From: Stutzerimonas kunmingensis
GTDB taxonomy: Bacteria > Pseudomonadota > Gammaproteobacteria > Pseudomonadales > Pseudomonadaceae
NCBI RefSeq assembly: GCF_021432085.1
Contig: NZ_CP090366.1
Coordinates: 2,046,001-2,110,000 of the forward strand
Direction of reading: 5' to 3'
Length of the DNA stretch: 64,000 nucleotides
The notes below the pieces were generated by a model that ran no database searches, was not told the DNA's origin, and worked only from the letters and a program-made list of their open reading frames with translations. Shown piece by piece: positions 24,636 to 34,853 of this stretch. The position numbers were made by a program, and so were the translations under genes. Within the stretch, counting starts at the first letter, position 1. Each line of letters begins with the position of its first letter.

Positions 24636-24660
24636 CCGGGGCCTGGTGCCCCGGTTTTTC
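24636..24660 (+). terminator. Intrinsic terminator after fadBA
   Basis: CCGGGGC (24636-24642) pairs with GCCCCGG (24648-24654) around CTGGT, followed by a T-rich run. An outer pair, GGCTGACA near 24572 and TGTCAGCC near 24617, forms an additional hairpin just before. Confidence 0.85.
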
Positions 24661-24686
24661 TTTTTTGTATTTGTGTGGAGGTAGGC

Positions 24687-24920
24687 ATGCAGTTGCAGCC
24701 GGGGCGTTATCGCCATTACAAGGGGCCGGAGTATCGCGTGTTCGCCGTTGCGCGGCACTCCGAGACCGAGGAGTTTGTGGTGTTCTACCAGGCGCTGTAT
24801 GGGGAACGCGGACTTTGGGTGCGCCCGTTGTCGATGTTCAGCGAGAGCGTCGAAGTCAATGGCGAAACGGTCCCGCGTTTCGCATTGATCGAAGCGGAAA
24901 AGAGTGTTTTTGAAGGCTGA
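24687..24920 (+). CDS. DUF1653 domain protein
   Basis: A 77-residue protein starting MQLQPGRYRHYKGPEYRVFA, a DUF1653 signature, with ETEEFVVFYQALYGERGLWVRPLSMF in the middle. It has a strong GGAGGT ribosome site five bases before the ATG; longer upstream starts overlap the fadA terminator. DUF1653 is a small compact fold of unknown function found singly or in larger proteins. A gene of this type lies between fadA and topA in P. aeruginosa too, so it is real and conserved. Confidence 0.85.
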   Translation: MQLQPGRYRHYKGPEYRVFAVARHSETEEFVVFYQALYGERGLWVRPLSMFSESVEVNGETVPRFALIEAEKSVFEG

Positions 24921-24963
24921 GCTGGCATGCGGCCATCAGGCTCGCCCTTGACCTCACGTCCAT

Positions 24964-24989
24964 CGCCACTATATATAGCGGTGCTTTTT
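24964..24989 (+). terminator. Probable intrinsic terminator after the DUF1653 gene
   Basis: CGCCACTA and TAGCGGTG form an imperfect stem (one C/A mismatch, one G-T pair) around a TATA loop, followed by CTTTTT. It separates the DUF1653 gene from topA. No other gene was seen in 24921-25209. Confidence 0.6.
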
Positions 24990-25209
24990 AGGCAGAGCGA
25001 AAACCTCGACGTCTGGTTTATGGCATCGAACCGCTGCTCTGATTCGCACCAGACGGAGCCGAGCAGCACAAATTGTCCTGCCAGGTCGGCCCGTTCGCAA
25101 AACGCGCACTAACGTACGCCGATGCCTTGCCGATTAGCGCCGGTACGGGTATTCAAACTGTCGGAGGCGCCGCCTCTGTTCACCTCTAGATTCAGGAACT
25201 CTCCTCTCC

Positions 25210-27813
25210 ATGGGTAAATCGCTGGTCATCGTGGAATCACCGGCCAAGGCCAAGACAATCAACAAGTATTTGGGTAACCAGTACGTGGTGAAGTCGAGTA
25301 TCGGCCATATCCGCGACCTTCCCACCAGCGGTTCTGCCAACAAGGAGCCGGTCAAGCGCGGCAAGGCCGCGGCCGCCGAGGCGCCAGCGTTGTCGCCGAA
25401 GGAGAAGGCCAAGCGCCAGCTCGTCACGCGTATGGGCGTCGACCCGGAGCACGGCTGGAAGGCCAAGTACGAGATCCTGCCGGGCAAGGAGAAGGTCATC
25501 GAGGAACTGCGTCGTCTGGCCAAGGAAGCCGACACCATCTATCTCGCGACCGACTTGGATAGAGAGGGGGAGGCCATCGCCTGGCACCTGCGCGAATCGA
25601 TTGGCGGCGATGACAGCCGCTACAAGCGCGTGGTGTTCAACGAGATCACCAAGAAGGCGATTCAGGAGGCGTTCTCCAAGCCTGGTGAGCTCGATCTGAA
25701 CCGGGTCAACGCGCAGCAGGCGCGTCGTTTCCTTGATCGTGTGGTCGGCTACATGGTGTCGCCGCTGCTGTGGGCGAAGATCGCCCGCGGTCTGTCTGCC
25801 GGTCGCGTGCAGTCGGTGGCGGTGAAGCTGGTTGTCGAGCGCGAACGCGAGATCCGTGCTTTCGTTCCGGAAGAATACTGGGAAGTACACGCGGACCTGG
25901 CGAATGCTCAGCAGGCCAAGGTGCGCTTTGAGGTCGCGCGTGAAAACGGCGAAGCCTTCAAGCCGCTCAACGAAGCGCAAGCCACTGCTGCACTGGATAA
26001 GCTCAAGGGCGCGCAGTACAGCGTCAGCAAACGCGAAGACAAACCGACCAGCAGCAAGCCCTCGGCCCCCTTCATCACTTCGACCCTGCAGCAGGCGGCG
26101 AGCAATCGCCTCGGCTTCGGCGTGAAGAAGACCATGATGATGGCTCAGCGCCTGTACGAAGCCGGTTACATCACCTACATGCGTACCGACTCGACCAACC
26201 TCTCCGCTGATGCGGTCGGCATGGTGCGCGGTTTCATCGAAAGCGAGTTCGGTGACAAGTACTTGCCGGAGAAGCCGAACGTCTATTCGAGCAAGGAGGG
26301 CGCCCAGGAGGCGCACGAGGCGATTCGTCCGTCCGACGTCAACATGCGGCCGACCCAGCTGTCAGGCATGGAGCGTGATGCCGAGCGCCTCTATGAGCTG
26401 ATCTGGCGCCAGTTCGTTGCCTGCCAGATGCCACCGGCACAGTACCTGTCCACCAGCGTGACCGTCGCTGCCGGCAATTTCGAGTTGCGCGCCAAGGGCC
26501 GCATCCTGAAGTTCGACGGCTACACCAAGGTCATGCCGCAGCAGAGCAAGGCCGGTGAGGATGACGTCTTGCCAGAGATGAACAAGGGCGACGACATGAA
26601 GCTGCTCAAGCTCGACCCGAGCCAGCACTTCACCAAGCCGCCGGCGCGCTACTCCGAAGCCAGCCTGGTCAAGGAGATGGAGAAGCGCGGTATCGGCCGG
26701 CCGTCCACCTACGCCGCGATCATTTCGACGATCCAGGACCGCGGCTACGTCTCGCTGCACAACCGCCGTTTCTATTCGGAGAAGATGGGTGACATCGTCA
26801 CTGAGCGTCTGTCCGAGAGCTTCAACAATCTGATGGATTACGGCTTCACTGCCGGCATGGAAGAGCATCTCGACGACGTAGCCCAGGGCGAGCGCGACTG
26901 GAAGCACGTGCTGGACGAGTTCTACGGTGACTTCCGCAAGAAGCTCGAGGTTGCCGAAGCCAGCGAGAACGGCATGCGTGCCAACCAGCCGACCCTGACC
27001 GATATCCCCTGCAAGGTCTGCGGTCGGCCGATGATGATCCGTACCGCTTCCACCGGCGTGTTCCTTGGCTGCTCCGGCTACAGCCTGCCGCCGAAGGAGC
27101 GCTGCAAGTCGACGGTCAACCTGATCCCAGGTGACGAGATTGCGGCCGATGACGAGGGCGAGTCCGAATCCCGCGTGCTGCTTGGCAAGCACCGCTGTCC
27201 GATCTGCAGCACCGCGATGGATGCCTATCTGCTCGACGAGACGCAGAAGCTGCATATCTGCGGCAACAACCCGGATTGCTCCGGTTACGAGATCGAGAAG
27301 GGCCAGTACCGCATCAAGGGCTATGAAGGTCCCAGCCTGGAATGCGACAAGTGCGGCAGCGAGATGCAGCTCAAGACCGGCCGTTTCGGCAAGTTTTTCG
27401 GTTGCACCAATGCCGAGTGCAAGAACACCCGCAAGCTGCTGAAGAACGGTGAGGCCGCGCCGCCGAAGATGGATGCGGTGAAGATGCCCGAGCTCAAGTG
27501 CGAAAAGGTCGATGACACCTACGTGCTGCGTGACGGCGCTTCCGGGCTGTTCCTTGCTGCCAGTCAGTTCCCGAAGAATCGCGAAACCCGCGCGCCCCTG
27601 GTGCGTGAGCTGATTCCGCACAAGGACGAGATCGATCCCAAGTACCACTTCCTGCTCGATGCGCCGCAGAAAGATCCGGAAGGCCGCTTTGCGGTCATCC
27701 GCTTCAGCCGCAAGACCAAGGAGCAGTATGTGCAGACCGAAGTGGACGGCAAGCCGACCGGCTGGAAGGCGTTCTACGACGGCGGCAAGTGGAAGGTCGA
27801 AGACAAGCGCTGA
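25210..27813 (+). CDS. topA: DNA topoisomerase I
   Basis: An 867-residue type IA topoisomerase. The Toprim domain starts [18 protein letters not shown] and includes [15 protein letters not shown] (acidic metal site); the transesterification Tyr is residue 323 in [13 protein letters not shown]. The C-terminal third carries Cys4-type zinc ribbons ([16 protein letters not shown]...[15 protein letters not shown]...CTNAEC) and a basic tail. It relaxes negative supercoils. Convergent terminator-like palindrome downstream; same neighbours as in P. aeruginosa. Confidence 0.97.
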   Translation: MGKSLVIVESPAKAKTINKYLGNQYVVKSSIGHIRDLPTSGSANKEPVKRGKAAAAEAPALSPKEKAKRQLVTRMGVDPEHGWKAKYEILPGKEKVIEELRRLAKEADTIYLATDLDREGEAIAWHLRESIGGDDSRYKRVVFNEITKKAIQEAFSKPGELDLNRVNAQQARRFLDRVVGYMVSPLLWAKIARGLSAGRVQSVAVKLVVEREREIRAFVPEEYWEVHADLANAQQAKVRFEVARENGEAFKPLNEAQATAALDKLKGAQYSVSKREDKPTSSKPSAPFITSTLQQAASNRLGFGVKKTMMMAQRLYEAGYITYMRTDSTNLSADAVGMVRGFIESEFGDKYLPEKPNVYSSKEGAQEAHEAIRPSDVNMRPTQLSGMERDAERLYELIWRQFVACQMPPAQYLSTSVTVAAGNFELRAKGRILKFDGYTKVMPQQSKAGEDDVLPEMNKGDDMKLLKLDPSQHFTKPPARYSEASLVKEMEKRGIGRPSTYAAIISTIQDRGYVSLHNRRFYSEKMGDIVTERLSESFNNLMDYGFTAGMEEHLDDVAQGERDWKHVLDEFYGDFRKKLEVAEASENGMRANQPTLTDIPCKVCGRPMMIRTASTGVFLGCSGYSLPPKERCKSTVNLIPGDEIAADDEGESESRVLLGKHRCPICSTAMDAYLLDETQKLHICGNNPDCSGYEIEKGQYRIKGYEGPSLECDKCGSEMQLKTGRFGKFFGCTNAECKNTRKLLKNGEAAPPKMDAVKMPELKCEKVDDTYVLRDGASGLFLAASQFPKNRETRAPLVRELIPHKDEIDPKYHFLLDAPQKDPEGRFAVIRFSRKTKEQYVQTEVDGKPTGWKAFYDGGKWKVEDKR

Positions 27814-27864
27814 TTTCGCTGCGGTCGACCACTCAGCGGGTCGGCCGGAAGGCGCGCGTTCTTC

Positions 27865-27893
27865 AGATCGGCTGACGCTTCGTCAGCCGATCT
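27865..27893. repeat. Perfect 13-base palindrome downstream of topA
   Basis: AGATCGGCTGACG (27865-27877) and CGTCAGCCGATCT (27881-27893) pair perfectly around CTT. No T run follows, so it is not a normal intrinsic terminator; it may be a transcript-end hairpin or a protein-binding palindrome. Confidence 0.6.
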
Positions 27894-27949
27894 GGTGCGG
27901 CAACCTGTGAAGGTCCATTCTCTGTTCATCTTCTTTCGGAGGGCATGCC

Positions 27950-28468
27950 ATGGCTCACGAGCTCTACACGCGCACCAATCAGAAGATCTTCTTCGCCGGC
28001 TTGTCACTGGAAAGCTGGCGCAAGGCCGAAGAGTCTGCCTCGATGAATTCTCAAGGCATGATTCAGGCTGAGCGCGAGGCTTGCCTGTTCCACCTTTACG
28101 GTGCCTTGCTTGGGCTGTGCCATGAAATCGCTGGTTACTACCGATCGCCCGGTGCGGATGCGCCGATGGTCGAGGCGTTTCTAACCCGTAGCGTGCTCGA
28201 TGCTGCGCCGAGCCCGGAACTCGCCGAATTGCTGGAGTTGTCGGAGCAGCCAAGCACCTGGCTCGGACAGTTGCTTGCTGCCTACAAGCAGCTCTTCCAG
28301 CCGCCACGCGCTCCTGCCAAGGCCAAGACCGATCCGCGGCAGCCGCTGATCGAGGCAGTCAGTGTCGAGGATGAAGTGCCGCCGCTGTCGCGTGTCGAGC
28401 TGGAAGCCTGGCGACAGAACCTCAAAGGCCTGGCGTTGCGTTTTCGTGAGTCGCTCACCGAGTGGTGA
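27950..28468 (+). CDS. Conserved Pseudomonas protein downstream of topA (DUF6586-like)
   Basis: A 172-residue, probably cytoplasmic, helical protein (starts MAHELYTRTNQKIFFAGLSL; no signal peptide or membrane segment). Pseudomonads carry a conserved gene of this kind directly after topA, and the start ATG follows a GGAGG site. The middle contains CLFHLYGALLGLCHEIAGYY; the tail has RVELEAWRQNLKGLALRFRESL. I know of no function; the DUF6586 label is from memory of the neighbourhood and could be wrong. Confidence 0.8.
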   Translation: MAHELYTRTNQKIFFAGLSLESWRKAEESASMNSQGMIQAEREACLFHLYGALLGLCHEIAGYYRSPGADAPMVEAFLTRSVLDAAPSPELAELLELSEQPSTWLGQLLAAYKQLFQPPRAPAKAKTDPRQPLIEAVSVEDEVPPLSRVELEAWRQNLKGLALRFRESLTEW

Positions 28469-28485
28469 CAGCGGGTGCCGCGGTA

Positions 28486-29325
28486 TCAGCTGCGGTGCCT
28501 GATGCTCAGGACCATGGCGATGCCGCCGAGAATCGCGGCGCCTGAGATAATCAGCGTTGCCGTTAGCGCTTCATTCAGCAGCACAGCCCCGGCAATGGCG
28601 GTGAGTAGCGGAACGCTGAGCTGCACGCTCGCCGCCTGTATTGCCACAAGACCGGGCAGCGCTGCGTACCAGATGGCATAGCCGACGCCAGATGTCAGCG
28701 CCCCGGAGAGCAGGGCGTACATGATTCCTGGCGCATCCCATTGCTGCTGGCCAAGCATCACCAGACAAAGCACTGCAGCGAATGGCACGGCCTTGATGAA
28801 ATTGCCCGCAGTTGCTGCCAGAGGATTGCTCGCGCCCCGTCCGCGCAGCGAATAGATGCCCCAGGCAACACCGGACAGCAGCATGAGCAGTGCGCCATCC
28901 AATTCGGGTGCACGGCTTCCCGGCAGCAGCAGGATCAGCAACCCACTCAACGCCAGCAGCAAACCGCCAATCTGCCCGCCGCTGAAGCGCTCGCCGCGCA
29001 GCAAGCCCCACGCAAGCATGCTCAACTGCACTGCGCCGAATAGCAGCAGAGCGCCCGCTCCGGCATCCAGGTTGATATAGGCATAGGAAAAGCTGGCCGC
29101 GTAGACGAACAGTGCCAGGGCGCTCAACCAGTCGCCACCTGCTGATTGTCTGGTCTTACCGATCTGTAACAGAAGCCAGAGCGTGAGTGCTCCGGCAAGG
29201 ATCCGTAGACCGGTAAAACTGGCAGGGTCGATGGCGGTGTCCCGTAAGGCGATACGGCAAAGTATGGAATTGCCAGCGAAGGCCAGCATGGCCAGAGCGG
29301 TAAGCAGAAGTATGCGAGTGGTCAT
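28486..29325 (-). CDS. EamA/DMT family transporter
   Basis: A 279-residue membrane protein with about ten hydrophobic helices arranged as two EamA repeats (LALLALFAGNSILCRIAL-type start; second half VAWGIYSLRGRGASNPLAA, then SVQLSVPLLTAIAGAVLLNE, a typical second-repeat end). Drug/metabolite transporters of this type usually export amino acids or similar small molecules; the substrate here is unknown. The ATG at 29325 starts the hydrophobic region; 29358 would add eleven polar residues. It is inserted antisense between two genes that are adjacent or close in P. aeruginosa. Confidence 0.85.
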   Translation of the reverse strand: MTTRILLLTALAMLAFAGNSILCRIALRDTAIDPASFTGLRILAGALTLWLLLQIGKTRQSAGGDWLSALALFVYAASFSYAYINLDAGAGALLLFGAVQLSMLAWGLLRGERFSGGQIGGLLLALSGLLILLLPGSRAPELDGALLMLLSGVAWGIYSLRGRGASNPLAATAGNFIKAVPFAAVLCLVMLGQQQWDAPGIMYALLSGALTSGVGYAIWYAALPGLVAIQAASVQLSVPLLTAIAGAVLLNEALTATLIISGAAILGGIAMVLSIRHRS

Positions 29326-29541
29326 GCGCAAGTCCTTATTGCGAGGCACGGCGTGCACGCGCTTTTTTCAGCGCATGCTACGTGGCACTGCCTCATGTGC
29401 GTACCGTTTTCTGGAGGTGGATGGTTTGATTGCGCCGCAGTGCATGCGTCGATGGGCTGCATCGGTGCTCTGCGACTCAGCAAAGGCTGCCCAGAGACTG
29501 GTCGGCTGTTACAATGGCGGCCTTTCACGCGGAGCTGATCC

Positions 29542-29778
29542 ATGCCTACATCTTTTCTGGAAATCGTCGAGCTACCGGACGGGCGCATCGTGCTTCGTCG
29601 TGCCGAGGACGAAGAGGTGCTGGTCACGTTGGATTTCTCCAGCGATGCCAAGGCGTTCCTGCAGGGGCAACACGTCGAGATCGCCAAGGCGATGTTCAAC
29701 ATCGGCGTTCAGATGGCTGGCCGTATGTCGGAAGGTGATTTCGAGCGTGACGATGACGAGCCGCGTGTTCTGCACTGA
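29542..29778 (+). CDS. Small conserved hypothetical protein upstream of sulA
   Basis: A 78-residue acidic protein (MPTSFLEIVELPDGRIVLRR; tail EGDFERDDDEPRVLH). No domain recognised, no signal peptide. A short gene of this kind occurs next to sulA-lexA in P. aeruginosa, which supports it being real. Convergent with sulA, leaving 74 bases between the stops. Confidence 0.75.
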   Translation: MPTSFLEIVELPDGRIVLRRAEDEEVLVTLDFSSDAKAFLQGQHVEIAKAMFNIGVQMAGRMSEGDFERDDDEPRVLH

Positions 29779-29852
29779 GCGTGCTGGAACTCGTACGCAG
29801 TACCGTCAGGACCCCATAAGCGATGTAACGGCACTTCCTTGTGCTCTGTCGC

Positions 29853-30329
29853 TCAGCATCCCAGGCGAATATTCAAGCTCTGCGCATCGCCCAAGCTCGC
29901 TGCAGCACGGAGCTTGCTGCGGGTCGCACCATTGAGCTGATCAAACCAGCTGACCACGGTATGGCTGCAGCCTGAGGCCAAGGCCTTGCAGGCGAGCTCC
30001 AGCGCACCTTCCGCGTCGCGTGGTTGCAGCAGGATGATCCGTTCGCGATTCAGGCCGCATTTACGCAGCCAGTTCTGCGAGAGGAAAGCGGGCGGTGCGA
30101 TCAGCGTCAGCCACCGACTGTCTGTCGCATCACCGAGTTCACGCAGGACTGGAGCGAGCAACAGGTGGCAGTGTTCGCTGCTGCCGCTCAGGCTCAACTC
30201 GCTCAGGTGTTCCTTTTCCTGCTCGGGCTTGGTGCGTGGTTTGAGACTGCCGAACGGCGCCAGGCTTTGCGCTATGACGCCGTCGAACAACGAAAGTTGG
30301 GGCCGGGAAGTGCTGGTCTGGTACTGCAT
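29853..30329 (-). CDS. sulA: SOS cell division inhibitor SulA
   Basis: A 158-residue protein started at the ATG at 30329 (MQYQTSTSRPQLSLFDGVIA), 11 bases after the lexA stop and on the same strand, so it is read from the lexA SOS promoters. The core LLAPVLRELGDATDSRWLTLIAPP and NWLRKCGLNRERIILLQP matches the SulA/RecA-like fold; SulA binds FtsZ and halts septation during DNA damage. Pseudomonas lexA-sulA pairing is well known. Confidence 0.9.
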   Translation of the reverse strand: MQYQTSTSRPQLSLFDGVIAQSLAPFGSLKPRTKPEQEKEHLSELSLSGSSEHCHLLLAPVLRELGDATDSRWLTLIAPPAFLSQNWLRKCGLNRERIILLQPRDAEGALELACKALASGCSHTVVSWFDQLNGATRSKLRAAASLGDAQSLNIRLGC

Positions 30330-30340
30330 GAACCTTCTCC

Positions 30341-30949
30341 TTAGCGGCGTATGACGCCGACACTCAAGCCTTCTATCACCAGTTCCTGCTGTTCGAGGTC
30401 CACCTCGATGGGCGCGAACTCGGGGTTCTCCGCCAACAGCCAAATCTTCTTGCCGTCACGCTTGAAGCGTTTCACCGTGACTTCGTCGCCAATGCGAGCG
30501 ACTACGATCTGGCCGTTGCGCGCTTCGCGGGTGGTGTGCACGGCGAGCAGGTCGCCGTCGAAGATGCCGACATCCTTCATGCTCATGCCGTGCACGCGTA
30601 GCAGATAATCGGCACGCGGATGGAAAAAGCCTGGGCTGATCTGGCAGGATTCCTCGACATGTTGCTGCGCCAGAATCGGCGCGCCAGCTGCAACGCGGCC
30701 GATGATCGGCAGGCCGTTTTCGGATGCGGCGGGTTCGAAGTCCGGAATACGTATCCCGCGAGACGCCCCAGGCGTCATCTCGATAGCGCCTTTGCGGGCA
30801 AGTGCCTTGAGATGTTCTTCGGCAGCGTTGGGTGACTTGAAGCCGAGTTCCTGAGCGATCTCTGCGCGAGTGGGTGGATACCCATTGTCTTCCAGGCAGC
30901 GCTTGATGAACGCGAGGATTTCCGTCTGGCGAGGCGTCAGCTTGATCAT
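30341..30949 (-). CDS. lexA: LexA repressor
   Basis: A 202-residue LexA: winged HTH ([42 protein letters not shown]), cleavage site Ala88-Gly89 in GRVAAGAP, nucleophile Ser123 in HGMSMKD and Lys160 in EVTVKRF. It represses SOS genes until RecA-stimulated self-cleavage. Two tandem SOS boxes just upstream show autoregulation, and sulA is cotranscribed downstream. Confidence 0.98.
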   Translation of the reverse strand: MIKLTPRQTEILAFIKRCLEDNGYPPTRAEIAQELGFKSPNAAEEHLKALARKGAIEMTPGASRGIRIPDFEPAASENGLPIIGRVAAGAPILAQQHVEESCQISPGFFHPRADYLLRVHGMSMKDVGIFDGDLLAVHTTREARNGQIVVARIGDEVTVKRFKRDGKKIWLLAENPEFAPIEVDLEQQELVIEGLSVGVIRR

Positions 30950-30957
30950 GTCGGTCT

Positions 30958-30973
30958 CTGTTCTTTTATACAG
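30958..30973. promoter_or_regulatory. SOS box 1 of lexA
   Basis: CTG-TTCTTTTATA-CAG fits the LexA consensus CTG-N10-CAG with the AT-rich centre. It begins nine bases before the lexA start. Confidence 0.85.
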
Positions 30974-30976
30974 TGA

Positions 30977-30992
30977 CTGGGATTATATACAG
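30977..30992. promoter_or_regulatory. SOS box 2 of lexA
   Basis: CTG-GGATTATATA-CAG, a second LexA site whose start is 19 bases from the first. Tandem boxes imply tight, possibly cooperative, autorepression of lexA-sulA. Confidence 0.85.
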
Positions 30993-31115
30993 TGATCCGG
31001 CCTTGGCAACGAATGATTATGATGGTTTAGAAAGCACATCCGGCGTGCTCCGTGGTCTGTCTGCGACAATGACGCTAGTGCCACAAGGCGTTTCGTGGTT
31101 GACTTGCCGGTCGGT

Positions 31116-31129
31116 GAAACGTAAGTTTC
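31116..31129 (+). promoter_or_regulatory. PsrA autoregulatory operator and psrA promoter
   Basis: GAAAC-GTAA-GTTTC is a perfect PsrA palindrome, 28 bases before the psrA start. A -35-like TTGACT at 31099-31104 with 17-base spacing to TAAGTT (31122-31127) would put the operator over the -10 region, as expected for repression. Confidence 0.8.
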
Positions 31130-31157
31130 AAACAGTTGTTTGTCTTTCGGAGGGGGC

Positions 31158-31865
31158 ATGGCGCAGTCGGAAACAGTTGAGCGCATTCTTGATGCAGCGG
31201 AACAGCTGTTCGCGGAAAAAGGCTTCGCCGAAACCTCGCTTCGCCTGATCACCAGCAAGGCTGGGGTCAACCTCGCGGCAGTGAACTATCATTTCGGTTC
31301 GAAGAAGGCGCTGATCCAGGCGGTGTTCTCGCGTTTTCTCGGGCCATTCTGTGCCAGTCTCGAGCGTGAACTGGATCGACGCGAGGCATTGACCGACAAG
31401 AAGGACACGCTCGAGGAACTGCTGGAAATCCTCGTCGAGCAGGCCTTGGCGGTCAAACCGCGCAGCGGCGATGATCTGTCCATCTTCATGCGCCTGCTGG
31501 GCTTGTCTTTCAGTCAGAGCCAGGGCCACCTGCGCCGCTATCTGGAAGATATGTACGGCAAGGTGTTCCGTCGCTACATGCTCAAGGTGCATGATGCGGC
31601 GCCGGCCATTCCGCCCATCGAACTGTTCTGGCGTGTGCACTTCATGCTTGGTGCGGCCGCATTCAGCATGTCGGGTATCAAGGCACTGCGCGCTATTTCC
31701 GAGAACGATTTTGGCGTCAGAACCTCGATCGAGCAGGTCATGCGTATGATGGTGCCGTTTCTCGCGGCCGGCATGCGCGCCGACAGTGGCATTGATGACA
31801 ACACGCTGGCGGCCGCGCAACCGATCGCACGGCGCAACGCAGTGGCCATTCCGGCGAAGGCTTGA
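31158..31865 (+). CDS. psrA: TetR-family regulator PsrA
   Basis: A 235-residue TetR protein: HTH in RILDAAEQLFAEKGFAETSLRLITSKAGVNLAAVNYHFGSKKAL, then a ligand domain with DLSIFMRLLGLSFSQSQGHL and VHFMLGAAAFSMSGI. PsrA binds long-chain fatty acids, represses fadBA and itself, and activates rpoS in pseudomonads. Position next to lexA and near nagZ is the standard Pseudomonas arrangement. The ATG at 31158 has GGAGGGG directly upstream. The palindrome at 31116 indicates autorepression. Confidence 0.95.
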   Translation: MAQSETVERILDAAEQLFAEKGFAETSLRLITSKAGVNLAAVNYHFGSKKALIQAVFSRFLGPFCASLERELDRREALTDKKDTLEELLEILVEQALAVKPRSGDDLSIFMRLLGLSFSQSQGHLRRYLEDMYGKVFRRYMLKVHDAAPAIPPIELFWRVHFMLGAAAFSMSGIKALRAISENDFGVRTSIEQVMRMMVPFLAAGMRADSGIDDNTLAAAQPIARRNAVAIPAKA

Positions 31866-31904
31866 GCTACAAGCCTGCCGGGTGATCGGCTAAGCTAGCC
31901 GCCC

Positions 31905-32429
31905 ATGGCATTTCTCGATTTTCTGCATATTTCCATCGCCGATCAGCAGCTCTACGGCTTCGCCGAGGGCCAGTTGCGTCTGCGCTTTTCTGTCTCTACG
32001 GCACGCAATGGTGCGGGCGAGCTGAACGGTTCCGGTTGCACGCCGCGCGGTCTGCATCAGGTGCGTGCGCGCCTCGGTGACGGTTTGCCTCAAGGTGCGG
32101 TGTTGCGTGGGCGGCGCTGGACAGGGGAGGTATGGTCCCCTGAGCTTCACGGAATTTCTCCCGGTCGTGACTGGATCCTGACCCGGATTCTCTGGCTCAG
32201 CGGGTGCGAGCCTGGAGTCAATCGCCAGGGGCAGGTCGATACCTTCCGCCGTTACATCTACATTCACGGCACCCCCGATTGTGAGCCGATGGGCGTACCT
32301 CTTTCCCATGGTTGCATTCGCATGCGCAATTCCGACCTGCTGCAACTCTTCCCATTGGTGCCGCCTCACTGTGCGGTGCGCATCGACGAGGCGCCCTGTC
32401 CCGATTGGGCTGCCGCTGAACTCGAATAA
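31905..32429 (+). CDS. L,D-transpeptidase (YkuD) family protein without signal peptide
   Basis: A 174-residue YkuD-domain protein. The catalytic block YIHGTPDCEPMGVPLSHGCIRM holds His121, His135 and nucleophile Cys137. YkuD enzymes cross-link or modify peptidoglycan peptides outside the membrane, yet this protein starts MAFLDFLHISIADQQLYGFA with no clear signal peptide, so it may be exported another way or act on cytoplasmic muropeptide substrates. It lies between psrA and nagZ, a peptidoglycan-recycling gene, 14 bases before nagZ, suggesting cotranscription. Confidence 0.85.
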   Translation: MAFLDFLHISIADQQLYGFAEGQLRLRFSVSTARNGAGELNGSGCTPRGLHQVRARLGDGLPQGAVLRGRRWTGEVWSPELHGISPGRDWILTRILWLSGCEPGVNRQGQVDTFRRYIYIHGTPDCEPMGVPLSHGCIRMRNSDLLQLFPLVPPHCAVRIDEAPCPDWAAAELE

Positions 32430-32443
32430 GGATTCCTTTGCAT

Positions 32444-33442
32444 ATGCACGGTTCACTGATGCTGGACATTGCTGGTACCTGGTTGACTGCCGAAGATCGC
32501 CAGCTGCTTCGCCAGCCCGAGGTCGGTGGGCTTATTCTGTTTGCCCGAAACATCGAGCACTCGCGCCAGGTCGACGAGCTGTGTCGATCGATTCGAGCCG
32601 TGCGGCCAGACCTGCTGTTGGCGGTGGACCAGGAGGGTGGCCGCGTTCAGCGGCTGCGCCAGGGTTTCGTACGGCTTCCGCCGATGCGCGAACTTGCGCG
32701 CTGCTCCGACGCGCCGCGGCTGGCGGAAGCCTGCGGTTGGGTGATGGCGACCGAGGTACTCGCTGCGGGCCTGGATTTCAGCTTCGCACCGGTTCTCGAT
32801 CTTGACCACCAGCGCAGTGCCGTGGTGGGAACGCGTGCATTCGAAGGCGATCCGCAGGCCGCCGTAGTGCTGATCGACGCGTTCATCCGTGGCATGCACG
32901 CGGCGGGTATGGCCGCAACCGGCAAGCACTTTCCCGGTCATGGCTGGGCCGAGGCGGACTCCCATGTCGCAATCCCGGTCGACGAACGAAGTCTTGAAGA
33001 GTTGCGCCGCTGTGATCTGATTCCCTTCAAGGCGCTGAGCGGCACGCTCGATGCGATCATGCCGGCGCACGTGATCTATCCTCAGGTCGATGACCAGCCC
33101 GCAGGTTTTTCGCGGCGCTGGCTGCAGGACATCCTGCGTAACGAGCTCGGCTTCAAGGGCGTGATCTTCAGTGACGATCTGTCGATGGCGGGCGCGCACG
33201 TCGCCGGCGATGCGGCCGATCGCATCCAGGCAGCGCTGGTTGCCGGCTGTGACATGGGGCTGGTGTGCAATGATCGGGCGGCGGCTGAACTCGCGTTGGC
33301 TGCGCTGCAGCGCCTCAGCGTCACGGCGCCGCCTGCGCTTTCGCGTATGCGCGCTCGCCGGGAGTTCGCTGCTGAGTACAAGCAGAATCCGCGTTGGCTT
33401 GACGCGATTGGCGCGCTCAAGGCCGCCGACCTGATTGACTGA
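32444..33442 (+). CDS. nagZ: Beta-N-acetylhexosaminidase NagZ
   Basis: A 332-residue GH3 enzyme: LLLAVDQEGGRVQRLRQGF, AATGKHFPGHGWAEADSHV (flexible-loop catalytic His) and FSDDLSMAGAHV (nucleophile Asp). Cytoplasmic NagZ removes GlcNAc from anhydro-muropeptides during cell-wall recycling and so influences AmpR/AmpC signalling in pseudomonads. Very close to P. aeruginosa NagZ in length and motifs. The ATG at 32444 is used; an in-frame TTG at 32438 lies six bases earlier. Confidence 0.97.
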   Translation: MHGSLMLDIAGTWLTAEDRQLLRQPEVGGLILFARNIEHSRQVDELCRSIRAVRPDLLLAVDQEGGRVQRLRQGFVRLPPMRELARCSDAPRLAEACGWVMATEVLAAGLDFSFAPVLDLDHQRSAVVGTRAFEGDPQAAVVLIDAFIRGMHAAGMAATGKHFPGHGWAEADSHVAIPVDERSLEELRRCDLIPFKALSGTLDAIMPAHVIYPQVDDQPAGFSRRWLQDILRNELGFKGVIFSDDLSMAGAHVAGDAADRIQAALVAGCDMGLVCNDRAAAELALAALQRLSVTAPPALSRMRARREFAAEYKQNPRWLDAIGALKAADLID

Positions 33443-34204
<762 letters not shown>

Positions 34205-34348
34205 GTGATCCGCGGCGCACTGTAATGCGGGAGCGCTTTGTCTGAAACGTCGTTGTCATATTGCGGCCTGAGACTGGTATTTTTGCGGTGGCCCCCGTTG
34301 CGGCAAGCATGCTGCTTGCTACACTTGGCCGTCCTTTGGAGTACCGGA

Positions 34349-34846
34349 ATGTTTTGCCAGGCACGCACAATAAGAATTCTTAGAACCGTCGTGTTGCTCT
34401 GCCTGCTTGGCGGCATGGCCGGATGCTCGACCTGGTTTTCGGGTGATTTCAAGGACCCTACGGTCGAGCTCACCAAGGTCGATATCATCAAGGCGCGGCT
34501 GCTGGAACAGCAATTCATGCTGCGCTTTCGTATCGACAACCCCAACGATCACAGCCTGCCGGTGCGAGGGCTGATCTACAAAGTCCATCTCAACGATGTG
34601 GAGCTGGCCAGTGGCGAGTCCAGTGGCTGGCTGACGGTGCCCGCCAACAGCTTCGAGTACTACGAAGTGCCGGTGCACACCAACCTCTGGCGTCATATGA
34701 AGTACATCGTGCGCCTGCTGGAGAAACCCGACCGTCCGATCGCCTACCGCCTGGCCGGTGAGCTCAAGACCGGGCTGATGATGGGCCGGCGCGTGCACAT
34801 TTCCAACAATGGCGAGATAATCCCGGGCAACTTTATTCCGGAGTAG
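34349..34846 (+). CDS. LEA type 2 (LEA14-like) lipoprotein
   Basis: A 165-residue lipoprotein started at the ATG at 34349 with GGAG upstream; earlier in-frame starts would precede the signal peptide. Residues 1-24 form a lipoprotein signal with lipobox MAGC ([12 protein letters not shown]). The rest is a LEA14-type beta sandwich ([40 protein letters not shown]) of the water-stress/hypersensitive-response family. It is likely a periplasmic outer-membrane lipoprotein; function unknown. Confidence 0.8.
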   Translation: MFCQARTIRILRTVVLLCLLGGMAGCSTWFSGDFKDPTVELTKVDIIKARLLEQQFMLRFRIDNPNDHSLPVRGLIYKVHLNDVELASGESSGWLTVPANSFEYYEVPVHTNLWRHMKYIVRLLEKPDRPIAYRLAGELKTGLMMGRRVHISNNGEIIPGNFIPE

Positions 34847-34853
34847 TACCCAG

